This document shows positions 44,925 to 54,447 of a stretch of 64,000 bases of DNA, piece by piece (positions within the stretch are counted from its first letter, which is position 1; the number at the start of each line of letters is the position of its first letter). This DNA is from an uncultured Desulfomonile sp. (GTDB lineage Bacteria; Desulfobacterota; Desulfomonilia; Desulfomonilales; Desulfomonilaceae). Made by a program: the position numbers and the translations under genes. Below the pieces are notes generated by a model. That model made no database searches, was not told where the DNA came from, and saw only the letters and a list, made by a program, of their open reading frames with translations. Where the stretch lies: assembly GCA_903952205.1 (NCBI GenBank), contig CAJBEZ010000028.1, positions 1-64,000 on the forward strand. Reading direction: 5' to 3'.

Positions 44925-45365
44925 GTGAACAAAACTTTCATAATATGGCTGGTAATTGTGATTCACCAGATATCGGCTTGTGTAGGTGTGTCGTTCGCTT
45001 TGTGCTGTTCACACGAACCCTGCAATTTGACCGATTCCGCTTCTGATCACGTACACAGTCATCCAAGAATCCACTTCGCAACCCACCTTTTGTCGCATCT
45101 GGCAGAACCTGACGAATACAGTTCATCAGGAATGAAAAGATGTGCTTGCGATTCACCTATCCCGGATTCTGCCAATCACACTTCATGCTTGTTGGATTCA
45201 CAATCATTTTATTCAAAGCTGACGACCAGGAATCAATCCGACTGCATATTGATTCTGATGGACCAGAGAATTCATTCACTCCATTTATGTTTCGTATCAT
45301 CCAATATCAGATACAACGCCTATGCTTCCAGAGACTTAGCTTTTTCAGTCGTTCTCCTAATTTGA
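44925..45365 (+). CDS. Small secreted Cys/His-containing protein before RND pump
   Basis: A 146-residue protein with an N-terminal signal-like helix (FIIWLVIVIHQISACVGVSFA), then CCSHEPC, an HVHSHPRIHF His cluster, CACDSP and further Cys, and a hydrophobic C-terminal SVVLLI. The Cys/His pattern suggests metal binding in the periplasm, and position ahead of CusB/CusA supports that. It resembles the protein at 7718 beside the CDF exporter in layout. GTG start with AAAGG before it. Function inferred only. Confidence 0.6.
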   Translation: MNKTFIIWLVIVIHQISACVGVSFALCCSHEPCNLTDSASDHVHSHPRIHFATHLLSHLAEPDEYSSSGMKRCACDSPIPDSANHTSCLLDSQSFYSKLTTRNQSDCILILMDQRIHSLHLCFVSSNIRYNAYASRDLAFSVVLLI

Positions 45366-45417
45366 GAGTTCCCTCAACAACTCAACAAAAATCTTTATAA
45401 GGGGAGTTTGACACGAG

Positions 45418-45684
45418 ATGAAGTCTCTATTTGTACTTTTGACCGCAATGTGCTTTTTGAATTCAGCCAATCTAACGGCAGCTCAAAGCGCTGCTGTCCG
45501 CAACACGATAAACCAGAAATGGAATCAAGTTCATAGATGGCAAAATAAACAGGACGCTCGTTTCGATTCAATAGAGCGTGAAGCCAAAAGCCTGCTTAGT
45601 AAGCAGCGTTCGTCGTCTTCTCCGTGCCCTCAAGTCAATGAAAAAAAGAAGAAGGATACTATCACTTCACACAATATCAATTAA
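45418..45684 (+). CDS. Small secreted protein in metal locus
   Basis: An 88-residue protein with a signal peptide (SLFVLLTAMCFLNSANLTAA) and a Gln/Lys/Ser-rich helical mature part with a single Cys in SSPCPQ. ATG follows AAGGGGAG. It lies between the Cys/His-rich protein and cusB on the same strand. Not recognised. Confidence 0.6.
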   Translation: MKSLFVLLTAMCFLNSANLTAAQSAAVRNTINQKWNQVHRWQNKQDARFDSIEREAKSLLSKQRSSSSPCPQVNEKKKKDTITSHNIN

Positions 45685-45695
45685 ACATTCAACCT

Positions 45696-45765
45696 TCAGC
45701 CTGGCGGCAATTCGATGAAAGACCCAACGGTCAAACCGTCAGGCTGATGTCTGGTGGCACACCAG
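45696..45765 (+). promoter_or_regulatory. Structured intergenic leader before cusB
   Basis: A nested inverted repeat (TCAGCCTG 45696-45703 with CAGGCTGA 45740-45747, enclosing ACGGT-CAA-ACCGT) is followed at once by CTGGTG-GCA-CACCAG (45751-45765). No T run follows. It could be an operator or an RNA control element for the pump genes. Confidence 0.4.
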
Positions 45766-45829
45766 CATAACCTATCGAAATAGTGGCTAAATTGTATTAG
45801 TCATGGCCGGGTTTTAGAAAGAATAAAAC

Positions 45830-47341
45830 ATGACGACAAAAGAGATTGTAGTTATCTGCGGCGTAATACTGGCAGGACTAGTCTTGTCCACCGGCATATT
45901 ACTTTCGGATAAAAAGGCGTCCAGTTTCATAGACTCTCATGGCCACGGAAGTGAAGATGGTCATAAACACGACGCCGACAAGGGCAAGCACGGGGGAAAA
46001 ATACTTACGGAAGGTTCGTTCCAACTTGAGATTGTAATCTACGAAAAAGGCATGCAACCACATTTTAGAATCTATCCATACAAAGATCACAAGCCATTAG
46101 ACCCAGCAGAAGTGAAGGTTTCGGTTGAGTTGGAGCGACTCGGCGACAAAATGACGACTCTTGGCTTCAAGCCCGAACAAGATTATCTCGTTTCTGATCA
46201 GGAGATCGAAGAACCTCATTCTTTCTTCGTTAAGGTTCTGGCGGAATGGAACGGCCGTAAATTTGATTGGGAATATTCACAGTATGAAGGTCGGTTCACA
46301 TTGGCGCCTGAACTAACTAAAAAAATGGGTATCGAATCTACCATGGCCAACCCCGAAACCATAAGATCCATTCTGGCTCTGCCGGGGGAAATTGCGATCA
46401 ATACTGACATGGTATCACGGGTAGTCCCCAGGGTTTCGGGGTTAATACTCCAATCGTTGAAGAATCTTGGAGACATGGTCACGAAAGATGAATTAATAGC
46501 TGTTATCGATAGTCGGGAATTGGGTGAGGCAAAAAGTCAGTATCTCTTGGCGCTTGAGAGAGAAAAGCTGGCCCGGTATAACTTCGATCGATCCCAACAA
46601 CTTTGGGAAAAGCAAACAGTTCCTGAAAAAGAATTCCTTACGGCAAAGAAAGCGTTTCTCGAGGAAAAAATCGGACTCACCTCCGCAACCCGTAAGCTTG
46701 TGGCCATGGGGTTAAAGGAGCAGGAAATCGTAAAACTTGAGGAGGGTTCCCTGAGTGATCTTACTAACTACCCTATTCGAGCCGCATTCGAGGGCATAGT
46801 TGTCAAGAAACGCCTATCTACCGGCGAATGGCTGAAAGATGACGCTGAAATATATGTCATAGCGGACCTTTCTACGGTTTGGGTTGAAATTACCGTGTAT
46901 CCCAAGGATCTGGAATCGGTTCATATTGGACAAAAAGCGGTCGTCAAGTCCGCAAGTTCCACCTTAGAGGCTGAAGGAGAAGTTTCGTACGTAGGACTGG
47001 TGGTTGGGGAGGACAGTCGGACCGCCAAAGCCCGAGTGGTGATTCCCAATAATGACGGGAGATGGCGTCCCGGTCTTTTTGTGAAGGTTGAATTGGTCCG
47101 AGATGAGACTTCCGTTCCAGTGGCTGTACAGTCCGACGCCATTCAGACCTACCAGAATAAGCCCATGGTTTTTATCCATTACGATGACCAATTTGAGGCC
47201 CGTCCCATTCAACTGGGGCGCAGCGACGGACAATTTACCGAGGTTCTTAAAGGGCTTTCAAAAGGTGAAAACTATGTTGTGAAGAATAGTTTTATCCTGA
47301 AGTCGGAAATGGGAAAAGCCGGAATGTCACATCAACATTAG
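45830..47341 (+). CDS. CusB/CzcB-type periplasmic adaptor (membrane fusion protein)
   Basis: A 503-residue adaptor of a heavy-metal RND pump. One N-terminal membrane helix (IVVICGVILAGLVLSTGILL), then a His/Asp cluster (HGHGSEDGHKHDADKGKHGG) likely to bind metal, an N-terminal domain as in CzcB/CusB proteins, barrel-sandwich and coiled-coil segments (about 200-300) and a membrane-proximal end ending GMSHQH. It lies nine bases before cusA. No outer-membrane factor (CzcC/CusC) is adjacent, so that component must be encoded elsewhere. Confidence 0.92.
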   Translation: MTTKEIVVICGVILAGLVLSTGILLSDKKASSFIDSHGHGSEDGHKHDADKGKHGGKILTEGSFQLEIVIYEKGMQPHFRIYPYKDHKPLDPAEVKVSVELERLGDKMTTLGFKPEQDYLVSDQEIEEPHSFFVKVLAEWNGRKFDWEYSQYEGRFTLAPELTKKMGIESTMANPETIRSILALPGEIAINTDMVSRVVPRVSGLILQSLKNLGDMVTKDELIAVIDSRELGEAKSQYLLALEREKLARYNFDRSQQLWEKQTVPEKEFLTAKKAFLEEKIGLTSATRKLVAMGLKEQEIVKLEEGSLSDLTNYPIRAAFEGIVVKKRLSTGEWLKDDAEIYVIADLSTVWVEITVYPKDLESVHIGQKAVVKSASSTLEAEGEVSYVGLVVGEDSRTAKARVVIPNNDGRWRPGLFVKVELVRDETSVPVAVQSDAIQTYQNKPMVFIHYDDQFEARPIQLGRSDGQFTEVLKGLSKGENYVVKNSFILKSEMGKAGMSHQH

Positions 47342-47349
47342 GAAAACTT

Positions 47350-50300
47350 ATGATCGCGGAAATTCTAAAATTCTCAATCAAACATAGATGGGCAATGCTC
47401 GCTCTCACACTGGCAATGGCGGGGGTCGGATTATACAGCCTAGGCCGCCTCAACATAGACGCAGTTCCCGATATAACAAATATTCAGGTCCAAATTACAG
47501 CTCAGGCAAAAGGTTTGTCAGCTCTGGAAATTGAGCAAAGAATAACCTTCCCAATTGAAACCGGCATGGCCGGATTGCCCGGTCTGGTTAAAACCAGATC
47601 TCTTTCTCAGTACGGCATCGCTTTGGTGACTGTAATCTTTGAAGACGGAACTGATATTTACTTTGCCAGGCGTCTGGTCAGTGAAAGAATTCAGGAAATC
47701 CAGGGAAAGCTCCCACCAGGGATAGAACCACTGATGGGTCCTATTTCCACGGGCCTTGGGGAGGTTTTTATGTGGACGGTAGAGGCCGCGGAGGGCGCTA
47801 AGAAGCCCGACGGCAGCCCTTACACTCTCACAGATCTCCGAACCATTCAAGAATGGATCATTCGTCCTCAACTCAGAAATACGCCGGGTGTGACAGAAAT
47901 TAACACCATAGGAGGGTACGAAAAGCAATTTCATGTAACGCCGGACCCTTATAAGCTGATTTCAAACGGGCTCACATTTACTGACGTGACCAAAGCCCTC
48001 AATTCCAATAACGCCAACGTGGGGGCGGGATATATCGAAACGAGCGCAGGTCAATTCATTGTCAGGGCGCCGGGACAGGTGGCGAATCTTGAGGACATCG
48101 GCAATATAGTTGTGAAAAGCGTCCGAGGGGCGCCTGTCTTTATCAAGGATATCGGAGAGGTTCATTTCGGCAAAGAACTTAGGACCGGGGCAGCGACTAA
48201 AGATGGCCATGAAACAGTTTTGGGAACCGTTTTTATGCTTATGGGGGAAAACAGTCGAATTGTGGCTCAACGAGCGGAAAGAAAACTTGAGGAGATTAAC
48301 AGGACCCTACCGGAAGGAGTCTCGGCAAGAGCTGTATATAACAGAACTACCCTCGTAGATAAAACCATAAACACCGTCAGGATCAGCCTTACCGAAGGAG
48401 CGATTCTCGTCATTGTTATTCTGTTTATTTTTCTCGGGAATATCCGCGCTGCTTTGATCACGGCGTCGGTGATACCATTGTCAATGTTATTTACCGCTAC
48501 AGGCATGGTAGCCAACAAAATTACCGCCAATTTGATGAGTCTAGGGGCGATAGACTTCGGCATAATTGTGGACGGCGCGGTAGTAATCGTAGAAAATTGC
48601 GCCCGTAAACTTACCGAAGCTCAAAGTCTCCAAACGAATCCATTGACCCGAAAGGAGCGAATCCATCTTATTTGGGAGGCGTCTCAAGAAGTCAGAAAGC
48701 CAATGCTCTTTGGTGAGCTTATCATAATAATTGTTTACCTTCCGATCCTGACATTGACAGGGGTGGAAGGGAAGATGTTCACACCGATGGCGTTCACGGT
48801 TCTCCTTGCATTGACCGGAGCGCTAATACTTTCTTTCACTTTTGTGCCCGCTGCGGTAACTGTATTTCTATCAGGCAAACAGTCACGCAAGGAGAATTTA
48901 CTTAGCCGTGGAGCAAAATCGATCTACCTGCCGATAATCACGTTTGCGATTAGGCGCCGCATTCTGGTGGTCACAACAGCAATTGTCCTAGTCGTGGTAA
49001 GCGCGATTGCGGCTACAAGAATGGGACGTGAATTCGTACCTAGTCTTGACGAAGGCGACATAGCGATACACACGCTGAGGATCCCTGAAACGAGTTTGTC
49101 CCAGGCAATTGAGCTTCAATCAATCGTTTCAAAAACCATCCTTGAAAACTTTCCTCAAGTGGAAACCATAACCGGCAGAATTGGAACATCTGAGATCGCT
49201 ACAGAACCCCACCCTCCAAGTATAGGGGACAAGACAATAATCCTTAAACCTCGTTCTATGTGGCCGGACCCTAACCTCCCAAAAGTTGAACTTGTTGAGC
49301 AAATTGAGAAAGCGGTGAACAAGTTACCTGGAAGCAATTTTGAATTCAGCCAGCCGATCCGAATGCGGTTCAACCACTTGCTTGCAGGAGTGTTGAGCGA
49401 TGTGGCGGTAAAAGTCTTCGGGGATGATATGTCCGTAATGCTTAACAAAGCAGAGGAGATTTCCGAGGCGCTCAAGCAGATTCCGGGAGCGGCTCATGTT
49501 CGAGTGGAGCCAGTGACGGGATTGCCTATGCTAAACGTCAGTATGAAGAGAGAAGAGATGGCTCGTTATGGGCTGAACGTTTCAGATGTGCAGGAGATCG
49601 TTGAGATAGCGGTTGGAGGGAAAACAGCGGGCCTGGTTTTCGAAGGTGATCGCCGTTTCTCCATAATTGTGCGATTGCCTGAGAGTTTACGAACAAATAT
49701 CGAAGAACTCAAACGTCTTCCTATTCCTCTTCCTCGTGGAGACATTAACGACAGTTCTTTATTTGTATCTACGTCAATTCCTGAAGAAAAAAAACAACGC
49801 CACTTTGTTGCATTGGGCTCAATTGCTGAACCGGTTATAACCATGGGACCGAATCAGATCAGCAGAGAAGATGGCAAACGACGTGTGGTGGTGACGACCA
49901 ACGTCAGGGACCGGGACCTGGGTTCATTCGTTCAAGAATCACAAAAGGCAATCCTCGAAAAAATAAATTTGCCCGCTGGATACTGGATCACTTGGGGTGG
50001 AGAATTTGAGCAACTCATATCAGCCGTAAATCGCCTGCAAATAGTAATTCCTGTAACGTTATTTCTTATTTTCGCGCTGCTTTTCGCTGCGTTCGGCTCC
50101 ATCAAATATGCGCTCCTCGTTTTTACCGGCGTACCCTTGGCGTTGACCGGAGGAATAGCGGCCCTTTGGATGAGAGACATCCCTATTTCGATTTCAGCCG
50201 CCGTCGGGTTCATCGCTCTATCCGGCGTTGCTGTATTAAATGGATTGGTAATGGTCACCTTTATAAACAAACTAAGAGAAGAAAGTAGATCAGTTGAAGA

Positions 50301-50547
50301 ATCAATAATCGAGGGCGCAGTCACTCGGTTGAGACCGGTTCTTATGACTGCCCTGGTAGCGTCGCTTGGGTTCTTGCCGATGGCTTTGGCTACGGGGACC
50401 GGAGCTGAGGTCCAGAAACCCCTGGCGACAGTCGTGATAGGTGGTCTTCTTTCCAGCACGATCCTAACGTTGGTTGTTTTGCCGGCGTTATACAGGCTCG
50501 TTGAAACCAGGGAATTTCTTGACGAGCCGGAACAGGAGATTGGGTGA
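47350..50547 (+). CDS. Heavy-metal RND efflux pump (CusA/CzcA type)
   Basis: A 1065-residue HME-RND transporter exporting metal ions using proton flux. The N-terminal FSIKHRWAMLALTLAMAG helix, the IDAVPDITNIQVQ motif, and the TM4 signature DFGIIVDGAVVIVEN that defines metal-type RND pumps are intact. Two large periplasmic loops lie between TM1-2 and TM7-8. The ion (Cu/Ag versus Zn/Co/Cd) cannot be told from what I see. It is in an operon with the adaptor and is followed by a small Cys-rich protein. Confidence 0.95.
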   Translation: MIAEILKFSIKHRWAMLALTLAMAGVGLYSLGRLNIDAVPDITNIQVQITAQAKGLSALEIEQRITFPIETGMAGLPGLVKTRSLSQYGIALVTVIFEDGTDIYFARRLVSERIQEIQGKLPPGIEPLMGPISTGLGEVFMWTVEAAEGAKKPDGSPYTLTDLRTIQEWIIRPQLRNTPGVTEINTIGGYEKQFHVTPDPYKLISNGLTFTDVTKALNSNNANVGAGYIETSAGQFIVRAPGQVANLEDIGNIVVKSVRGAPVFIKDIGEVHFGKELRTGAATKDGHETVLGTVFMLMGENSRIVAQRAERKLEEINRTLPEGVSARAVYNRTTLVDKTINTVRISLTEGAILVIVILFIFLGNIRAALITASVIPLSMLFTATGMVANKITANLMSLGAIDFGIIVDGAVVIVENCARKLTEAQSLQTNPLTRKERIHLIWEASQEVRKPMLFGELIIIIVYLPILTLTGVEGKMFTPMAFTVLLALTGALILSFTFVPAAVTVFLSGKQSRKENLLSRGAKSIYLPIITFAIRRRILVVTTAIVLVVVSAIAATRMGREFVPSLDEGDIAIHTLRIPETSLSQAIELQSIVSKTILENFPQVETITGRIGTSEIATEPHPPSIGDKTIILKPRSMWPDPNLPKVELVEQIEKAVNKLPGSNFEFSQPIRMRFNHLLAGVLSDVAVKVFGDDMSVMLNKAEEISEALKQIPGAAHVRVEPVTGLPMLNVSMKREEMARYGLNVSDVQEIVEIAVGGKTAGLVFEGDRRFSIIVRLPESLRTNIEELKRLPIPLPRGDINDSSLFVSTSIPEEKKQRHFVALGSIAEPVITMGPNQISREDGKRRVVVTTNVRDRDLGSFVQESQKAILEKINLPAGYWITWGGEFEQLISAVNRLQIVIPVTLFLIFALLFAAFGSIKYALLVFTGVPLALTGGIAALWMRDIPISISAAVGFIALSGVAVLNGLVMVTFINKLREESRSVEESIIEGAVTRLRPVLMTALVASLGFLPMALATGTGAEVQKPLATVVIGGLLSSTILTLVVLPALYRLVETREFLDEPEQEIG

Positions 50548-50623
50548 TGTGTTTTCCGAAGTAGTTTTCCCATGTATGCCTTTTAAACGGACATCAAAAC
50601 AATTTTCTAAAAGGGAGAATCTC

Positions 50624-50821
50624 ATGAAAAAAGTGACATTGTTGTTGTTAGTTATGGTTTTTCTGGCTACAGTTTCGATAAATGCTCAGGAACAGACTAC
50701 TGGTGGAGACTCCAGGGTTTACTGCTGCCACGAAAAGGGTAAATGCGACAAGCTCCATACCAAGGCAGAATGCGAGAAAGAAGGCGGTAAAGTTGTAAAC
50801 AACTGCAAGGAGTGCAAGTAG
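50624..50821 (+). CDS. Small secreted Cys-rich protein after RND pump
   Basis: A 65-residue protein with a signal peptide (KKVTLLLLVMVFLATVSINA) and a compact mature part with seven Lys-spaced Cys: YCCHEKGKC, KAECEKEGG, NNCKECK. AAGGGAG before the ATG. Cys spacing suggests a metal-binding or disulfide-rich periplasmic peptide linked to the pump. Family not recognised by name. Confidence 0.7.
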   Translation: MKKVTLLLLVMVFLATVSINAQEQTTGGDSRVYCCHEKGKCDKLHTKAECEKEGGKVVNNCKECK

Positions 50822-50869
50822 GATGCCCGTTTCTTCTTTTACCCGAAGAAGGGCTGACTTTTCAAAAGG

Positions 50870-51511
50870 ATGGGACTCAAGTTGAAAAAAACGGAAATTA
50901 CAGCTCTTGTCCTAGCCGCAGGACACTCGTCGCGTATGGGGGATTTAAAACCGCTTCTGAAGATAGGCGCCAAAACCGTTTTGGAAGGGGTTATTTCCAT
51001 TTTCCCGGAGGCCGGAATTACGGACGTCAGAGTCATTGTAGGTTACCGTCACAGGGAACTGCTTCCCCAGATCGAAGAATGTGGCGCTAGGTGGATAAAG
51101 AATGACCAGTGGGAGCTAGGTATGTTTTCTTCTGTGAAGGCTGGCGTGGCCACAATTGAGGATTCCATAAAAGGTTTTCTCGTAATGCCTGTGGACATTG
51201 CCATGGTCAAGCCCGCAACCATTGGTAGACTAGTGGATGTTTTTGATCGGTCACGGAAGCTTGTGTGCTATCCCACCTTTAGGGGAAAACGTGGACACCC
51301 GCCGGTGATCTCAGCTCAATATCGTAACGAAATCCTCCAATGGGGAAATCCAGGAGGCTTGGGCGGTTTCCTGAGACAAAAACAGGCTGACTCAATTGAT
51401 GTGGATGTTGAAGATGAGGGAATTCTTTTGGACATTGATACACCGGAAGATTATCGAAATCTGTTTGAAAGGCTAGGGTTAAAAAAGGGTATTGAAACAT
51501 CTGGGAACTAG
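50870..51511 (+). CDS. MocA/MobA-like nucleotidyltransferase
   Basis: A 213-residue NTP transferase with LAAGHSSRMGDLKPLL (the LAAGxSxRMG..K signature), VMPVDIAMV (metal-binding Asp) and GKRGHPPVI, as in molybdenum cofactor cytidylyltransferase (MocA), which attaches CMP to molybdopterin. The family also includes related sugar and cofactor transferases, so the exact substrate is open. Its stop overlaps the convergent etfA by four bases. Confidence 0.8.
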   Translation: MGLKLKKTEITALVLAAGHSSRMGDLKPLLKIGAKTVLEGVISIFPEAGITDVRVIVGYRHRELLPQIEECGARWIKNDQWELGMFSSVKAGVATIEDSIKGFLVMPVDIAMVKPATIGRLVDVFDRSRKLVCYPTFRGKRGHPPVISAQYRNEILQWGNPGGLGGFLRQKQADSIDVDVEDEGILLDIDTPEDYRNLFERLGLKKGIETSGN

Positions 51512-52506
51512 ATTAGGGGGTTCTTTCGGTATTTGGCTATAGCTTTAATCAACTCCCGAGCAAATTCATCAACATCCGCGACGACGCATACATCCGAGTG
51601 ATTAAATATCGGCGCCTTGGAATCCGTGTTTATCCCCACAACAAAACCTGACGCCTGCATTCCCACGATATGTTGTTGAGCGCCTGAGATTCCACACGCG
51701 ATATAAAGGTCCGGACTCACAATGGCGCCGCTAAGTCCTACCTGGCGCCGACTACTGAGTTGGCCTGAGTCACTCAAAGGCCTTGTGCAACCTACAGCGG
51801 ATCGTGAAAACATTCCGGCGAGCTCGAAAAGGGTGTCCAAGTTCTCCTTTTGCCGGACACCTCTACCCGCGGATATAATGACCTTGGCTTCTGACAGGAG
51901 ACTATCACATCCCGGTCCAGGTCTTACCTCGATATTTTTCATTCTATTCGAGCTATATTCCACATGGATAAACTTGACATCTCCGGAGTATGCGCAAACA
52001 TCGGCTCTTTCGAAACATCCAGGCTGAATAGTAACAACCGTGACATCCGTCATGGAAGTAAAAACAGCTTGTGCTTTACCTCCTAAAACAGATCGAAGAA
52101 ATTTTACTCGACCAGACTCGATCCTAACTTCTTCCACTGAAGTTATACAGGCCGCGCCTAGCCCAACCGACAGAGAAGGAGCCAGGTCGGAACCATTTGA
52201 GGTATGTATTGCGCAAACATGGCTGGGTTTCAACTCCTCAAGAACTGCCAAAAGAACAGCCTTGTATGTTTCCGAATTGTAAAAAGCGAGTCCAGGGATT
52301 GCAACCGCCACCACATCGCAGCCTGTGGAACGACTCGCCTGATTCGCCGCTTCGGCTATTTCCTCCCCCAACATCAGAATGATTGGTCTGGGCTGAGAGG
52401 CGTCCTTCAATTTATTGGCGAAGGTCATGAGTTCGAAGAAAGTCGGACTAAGGGACCCCGCGTAATGTTCAGCTATCAGGGCTATTAATTGTTTCATCAG
52501 CTCCAC
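51508..52506 (-). CDS. etfA: Electron transfer flavoprotein alpha subunit
   Basis: A 332-residue EtfA, which holds FAD and passes electrons from acyl-CoA dehydrogenases toward the quinone pool. C-terminal FAD-binding signatures: ISAGRGVRQKENLD, VGLSGAIVSPDLYIACGISG, QQHIVGM and GINTDSKAPIFNHSDV. The usual VGQTGK segment reads RQVGLSGAIV, a mild variant. The start is GTG 52506 or ATG 52497, which sits better after AGGTG. It follows etfB without a gap in a fatty-acyl oxidation operon. Confidence 0.93.
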   Translation of the reverse strand: MELMKQLIALIAEHYAGSLSPTFFELMTFANKLKDASQPRPIILMLGEEIAEAANQASRSTGCDVVAVAIPGLAFYNSETYKAVLLAVLEELKPSHVCAIHTSNGSDLAPSLSVGLGAACITSVEEVRIESGRVKFLRSVLGGKAQAVFTSMTDVTVVTIQPGCFERADVCAYSGDVKFIHVEYSSNRMKNIEVRPGPGCDSLLSEAKVIISAGRGVRQKENLDTLFELAGMFSRSAVGCTRPLSDSGQLSSRRQVGLSGAIVSPDLYIACGISGAQQHIVGMQASGFVVGINTDSKAPIFNHSDVCVVADVDEFARELIKAIAKYRKNPLI

Positions 52507-53286
52507 TCACCTAATGAGTGACTTCTTGTCGAGAATTCCTGCCAGTTCCGCCGCTTTCTCAGAAAGCGTCCCATCCAGGATCAAACCCTGTCTGGATTTT
52601 GATGGATATTGAACTAAATCCAGTTCCTCCCTTGATTCAACAGCTAAAAGCGACTCTGAACAGATAATGGGAATTTCGAACTTTTTAGCGCGCAGCATCT
52701 TTGACAGAGAGGGATATCGCGGCTTGTTGATTCCAGATTGAATCGTCAGCAGGGCTGGTAATTTAATCTCCATACAATGTCTTGATCCACTCTCGATTTC
52801 TCGTTCGACATAGATTCGGTCTTCTTCGCATGAAATACGTTCAAATATAACCGATGTGGCGCATGGAATGGATAGCAGTTCGGCGATTATCGGTCCGGTC
52901 TGTCCCTGCATATTGTCTTCGGATATAACCCCGGTGAGAATAAGATCATAATCTTTATCCAATGCGTATTTGGCTATCCAGGACCCAGTAATGAAAGGGC
53001 TCAGGTATCCCGAGCGCTCCGACAGAATGTGAGTTACATTGTCGACTCCCATGCCCAAAGCACGCCGGAGAATTTTGTCCGCCCGTTTTGGTCCAACTGT
53101 TAGAGCGTCCAGAATTGTATTTGGAATTTCTTCTTTTATCAGAACAGCTTCTTCAACCGCATACTCGTCGAAACGATTCATTCTGAAGCAATGCAAATTG
53201 TTTTCACTTATCCACCGAGTCTTATGATCAAGAATGATGGGTGCGTCGGTCTCAGGGACCTCTTTTATACACAGTAGAATTCTCAA
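52507..53286 (-). CDS. etfB: Electron transfer flavoprotein beta subunit
   Basis: A 259-residue EtfB, partner of EtfA binding AMP and completing the FAD site. It starts MRILLCIKEVPETD and carries MNRFDEYAVEEAV, LTVGPKRADKILRRAL, LILTGVISEDNMQGQTGP and LPALLTIQSGINKPRYPSL, which is the EtfB family signature region. It lies in the same operon as the acyl-CoA dehydrogenase, TetR and APH genes. Confidence 0.94.
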   Translation of the reverse strand: MRILLCIKEVPETDAPIILDHKTRWISENNLHCFRMNRFDEYAVEEAVLIKEEIPNTILDALTVGPKRADKILRRALGMGVDNVTHILSERSGYLSPFITGSWIAKYALDKDYDLILTGVISEDNMQGQTGPIIAELLSIPCATSVIFERISCEEDRIYVEREIESGSRHCMEIKLPALLTIQSGINKPRYPSLSKMLRAKKFEIPIICSESLLAVESREELDLVQYPSKSRQGLILDGTLSEKAAELAGILDKKSLIR

Positions 53287-53365
53287 TGCCGTGTTTTACT
53301 CCGTTTAGATAGCGCTATGGCGCCATATCCCACCAGAAAGTCAATATGATCAAACCCGATGGATA

Positions 53366-54433
53366 TTACTGCTCGGACTGTCTGATAACTTTACGCGCCG
53401 CTTTCTCGAGCGCACGCACTGCGTGAATCAGCATGCCAAATCGCACATCCTTTGTCTGACCATTAAAGAATCGATAATAAATCTGTTGCGCTATAACAGC
53501 TAGACGGAATAGTCCGAAGCAATAGTAAAAACTTGCGTTTCCAAACTCACGGCCCGATTTAACAGCATAACGCTCAATAAGCTCAGAGCGTGAGTACATT
53601 CCTTCGAGATGGGTGGGCATGAGTCGTAAAAGCTCCATTTCAGGCGGATCGTCCGGCTGGATCCAGTACGCCAGAGAATTACCGACGTCCATCAAGGGAT
53701 CACCAACAGTAGCCATTTCCCAATCGAGCACGCCAATTATCCTAGTCGGGAATTTCTCGTCGAGCACAACGTTGTCAAACTTGAAGTCGTTGTGAACAAT
53801 AGTCGGCCGTTCCGAATCCTCCGGGATTTTCTCGAGTAACCACTCCATCCCTTCCTCAAAATCCGGGGCATCTGGAGTTAGGGCGCCCCGGTAGCGCCTA
53901 GTCCACCCTTCGACTTGGCGTCTAGCGTATCCTTCTGGGATTCCGTAATCTCCAAGACCAATCTTGTTGTAATCGATCGAATGAAGTTTGATTTGCACAT
54001 CCAGCATAGCTTCGCAAAGGTCTCTTGCCTGTGACCGAGTCAAGGTCATCCCTGCTGGAAGATCCTTGCGCAGGATGATACCCTGGATGCGCTCCATGAT
54101 ATAAAAAGGACATCCTATGATCGATGTGTCCTCGGTATAAACCAATGGCCTGGGGCAATATGGAAAGACAGGCCTCAGCGCTTTAAGCATCCTGAATTCT
54201 CTGCCCATGTCATGAGCTGATTTGGCTTTTGTTCCAAAAGGAGGCCTGCGAAGAACAAATTCATTCTCTCCGATTTTCAACAGATACGTCAGATTTGAAT
54301 GACCGCTGGGGAATTGCTGAACAGTTAACTCGCCGGTAAGCCCTGAAAAGTGGTCTTTGAGAAAAGTTTCGATCTCGAAACTGTTCACTTCCTCTCCTTC
54401 CCTGATTTTCGCAGCCTTGTCCCTAGGATCCAC
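53366..54433 (-). CDS. APH-family kinase associated with acyl-CoA dehydrogenase
   Basis: A 355-residue phosphotransferase of the APH/ACAD10-11 type. Motifs: SGHSNLTYLL near the nucleotide loop, FVLRRPPFG with the Lys/Arg region, the catalytic IVHNDFKFDNVVLD and the metal-binding GVLDWEMATVGDPLMD. In ACAD10/11-type systems this domain phosphorylates 4-hydroxyacyl-CoAs so the dehydrogenase partner can convert them, a precedent fitting its place behind the dehydrogenase. I take that as inference. It follows the TetR gene by 14 bases. Confidence 0.88.
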   Translation of the reverse strand: MDPRDKAAKIREGEEVNSFEIETFLKDHFSGLTGELTVQQFPSGHSNLTYLLKIGENEFVLRRPPFGTKAKSAHDMGREFRMLKALRPVFPYCPRPLVYTEDTSIIGCPFYIMERIQGIILRKDLPAGMTLTRSQARDLCEAMLDVQIKLHSIDYNKIGLGDYGIPEGYARRQVEGWTRRYRGALTPDAPDFEEGMEWLLEKIPEDSERPTIVHNDFKFDNVVLDEKFPTRIIGVLDWEMATVGDPLMDVGNSLAYWIQPDDPPEMELLRLMPTHLEGMYSRSELIERYAVKSGREFGNASFYYCFGLFRLAVIAQQIYYRFFNGQTKDVRFGMLIHAVRALEKAARKVIRQSEQ

Positions 54434-54447
54434 TCTAAACCTCCTGT

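Noticed and set aside
45753-45768. Sigma-54-like TGGTGGC-N4-CAGCA before cusB
   Set aside because: GG-N10-GC spacing fits by chance but the -12 half is poor and the bases are explained by an inverted repeat.
49932-50573. 213-codon minus-strand ORF
   Set aside because: Antisense shadow of the cusA-like gene, no start signal or domain.
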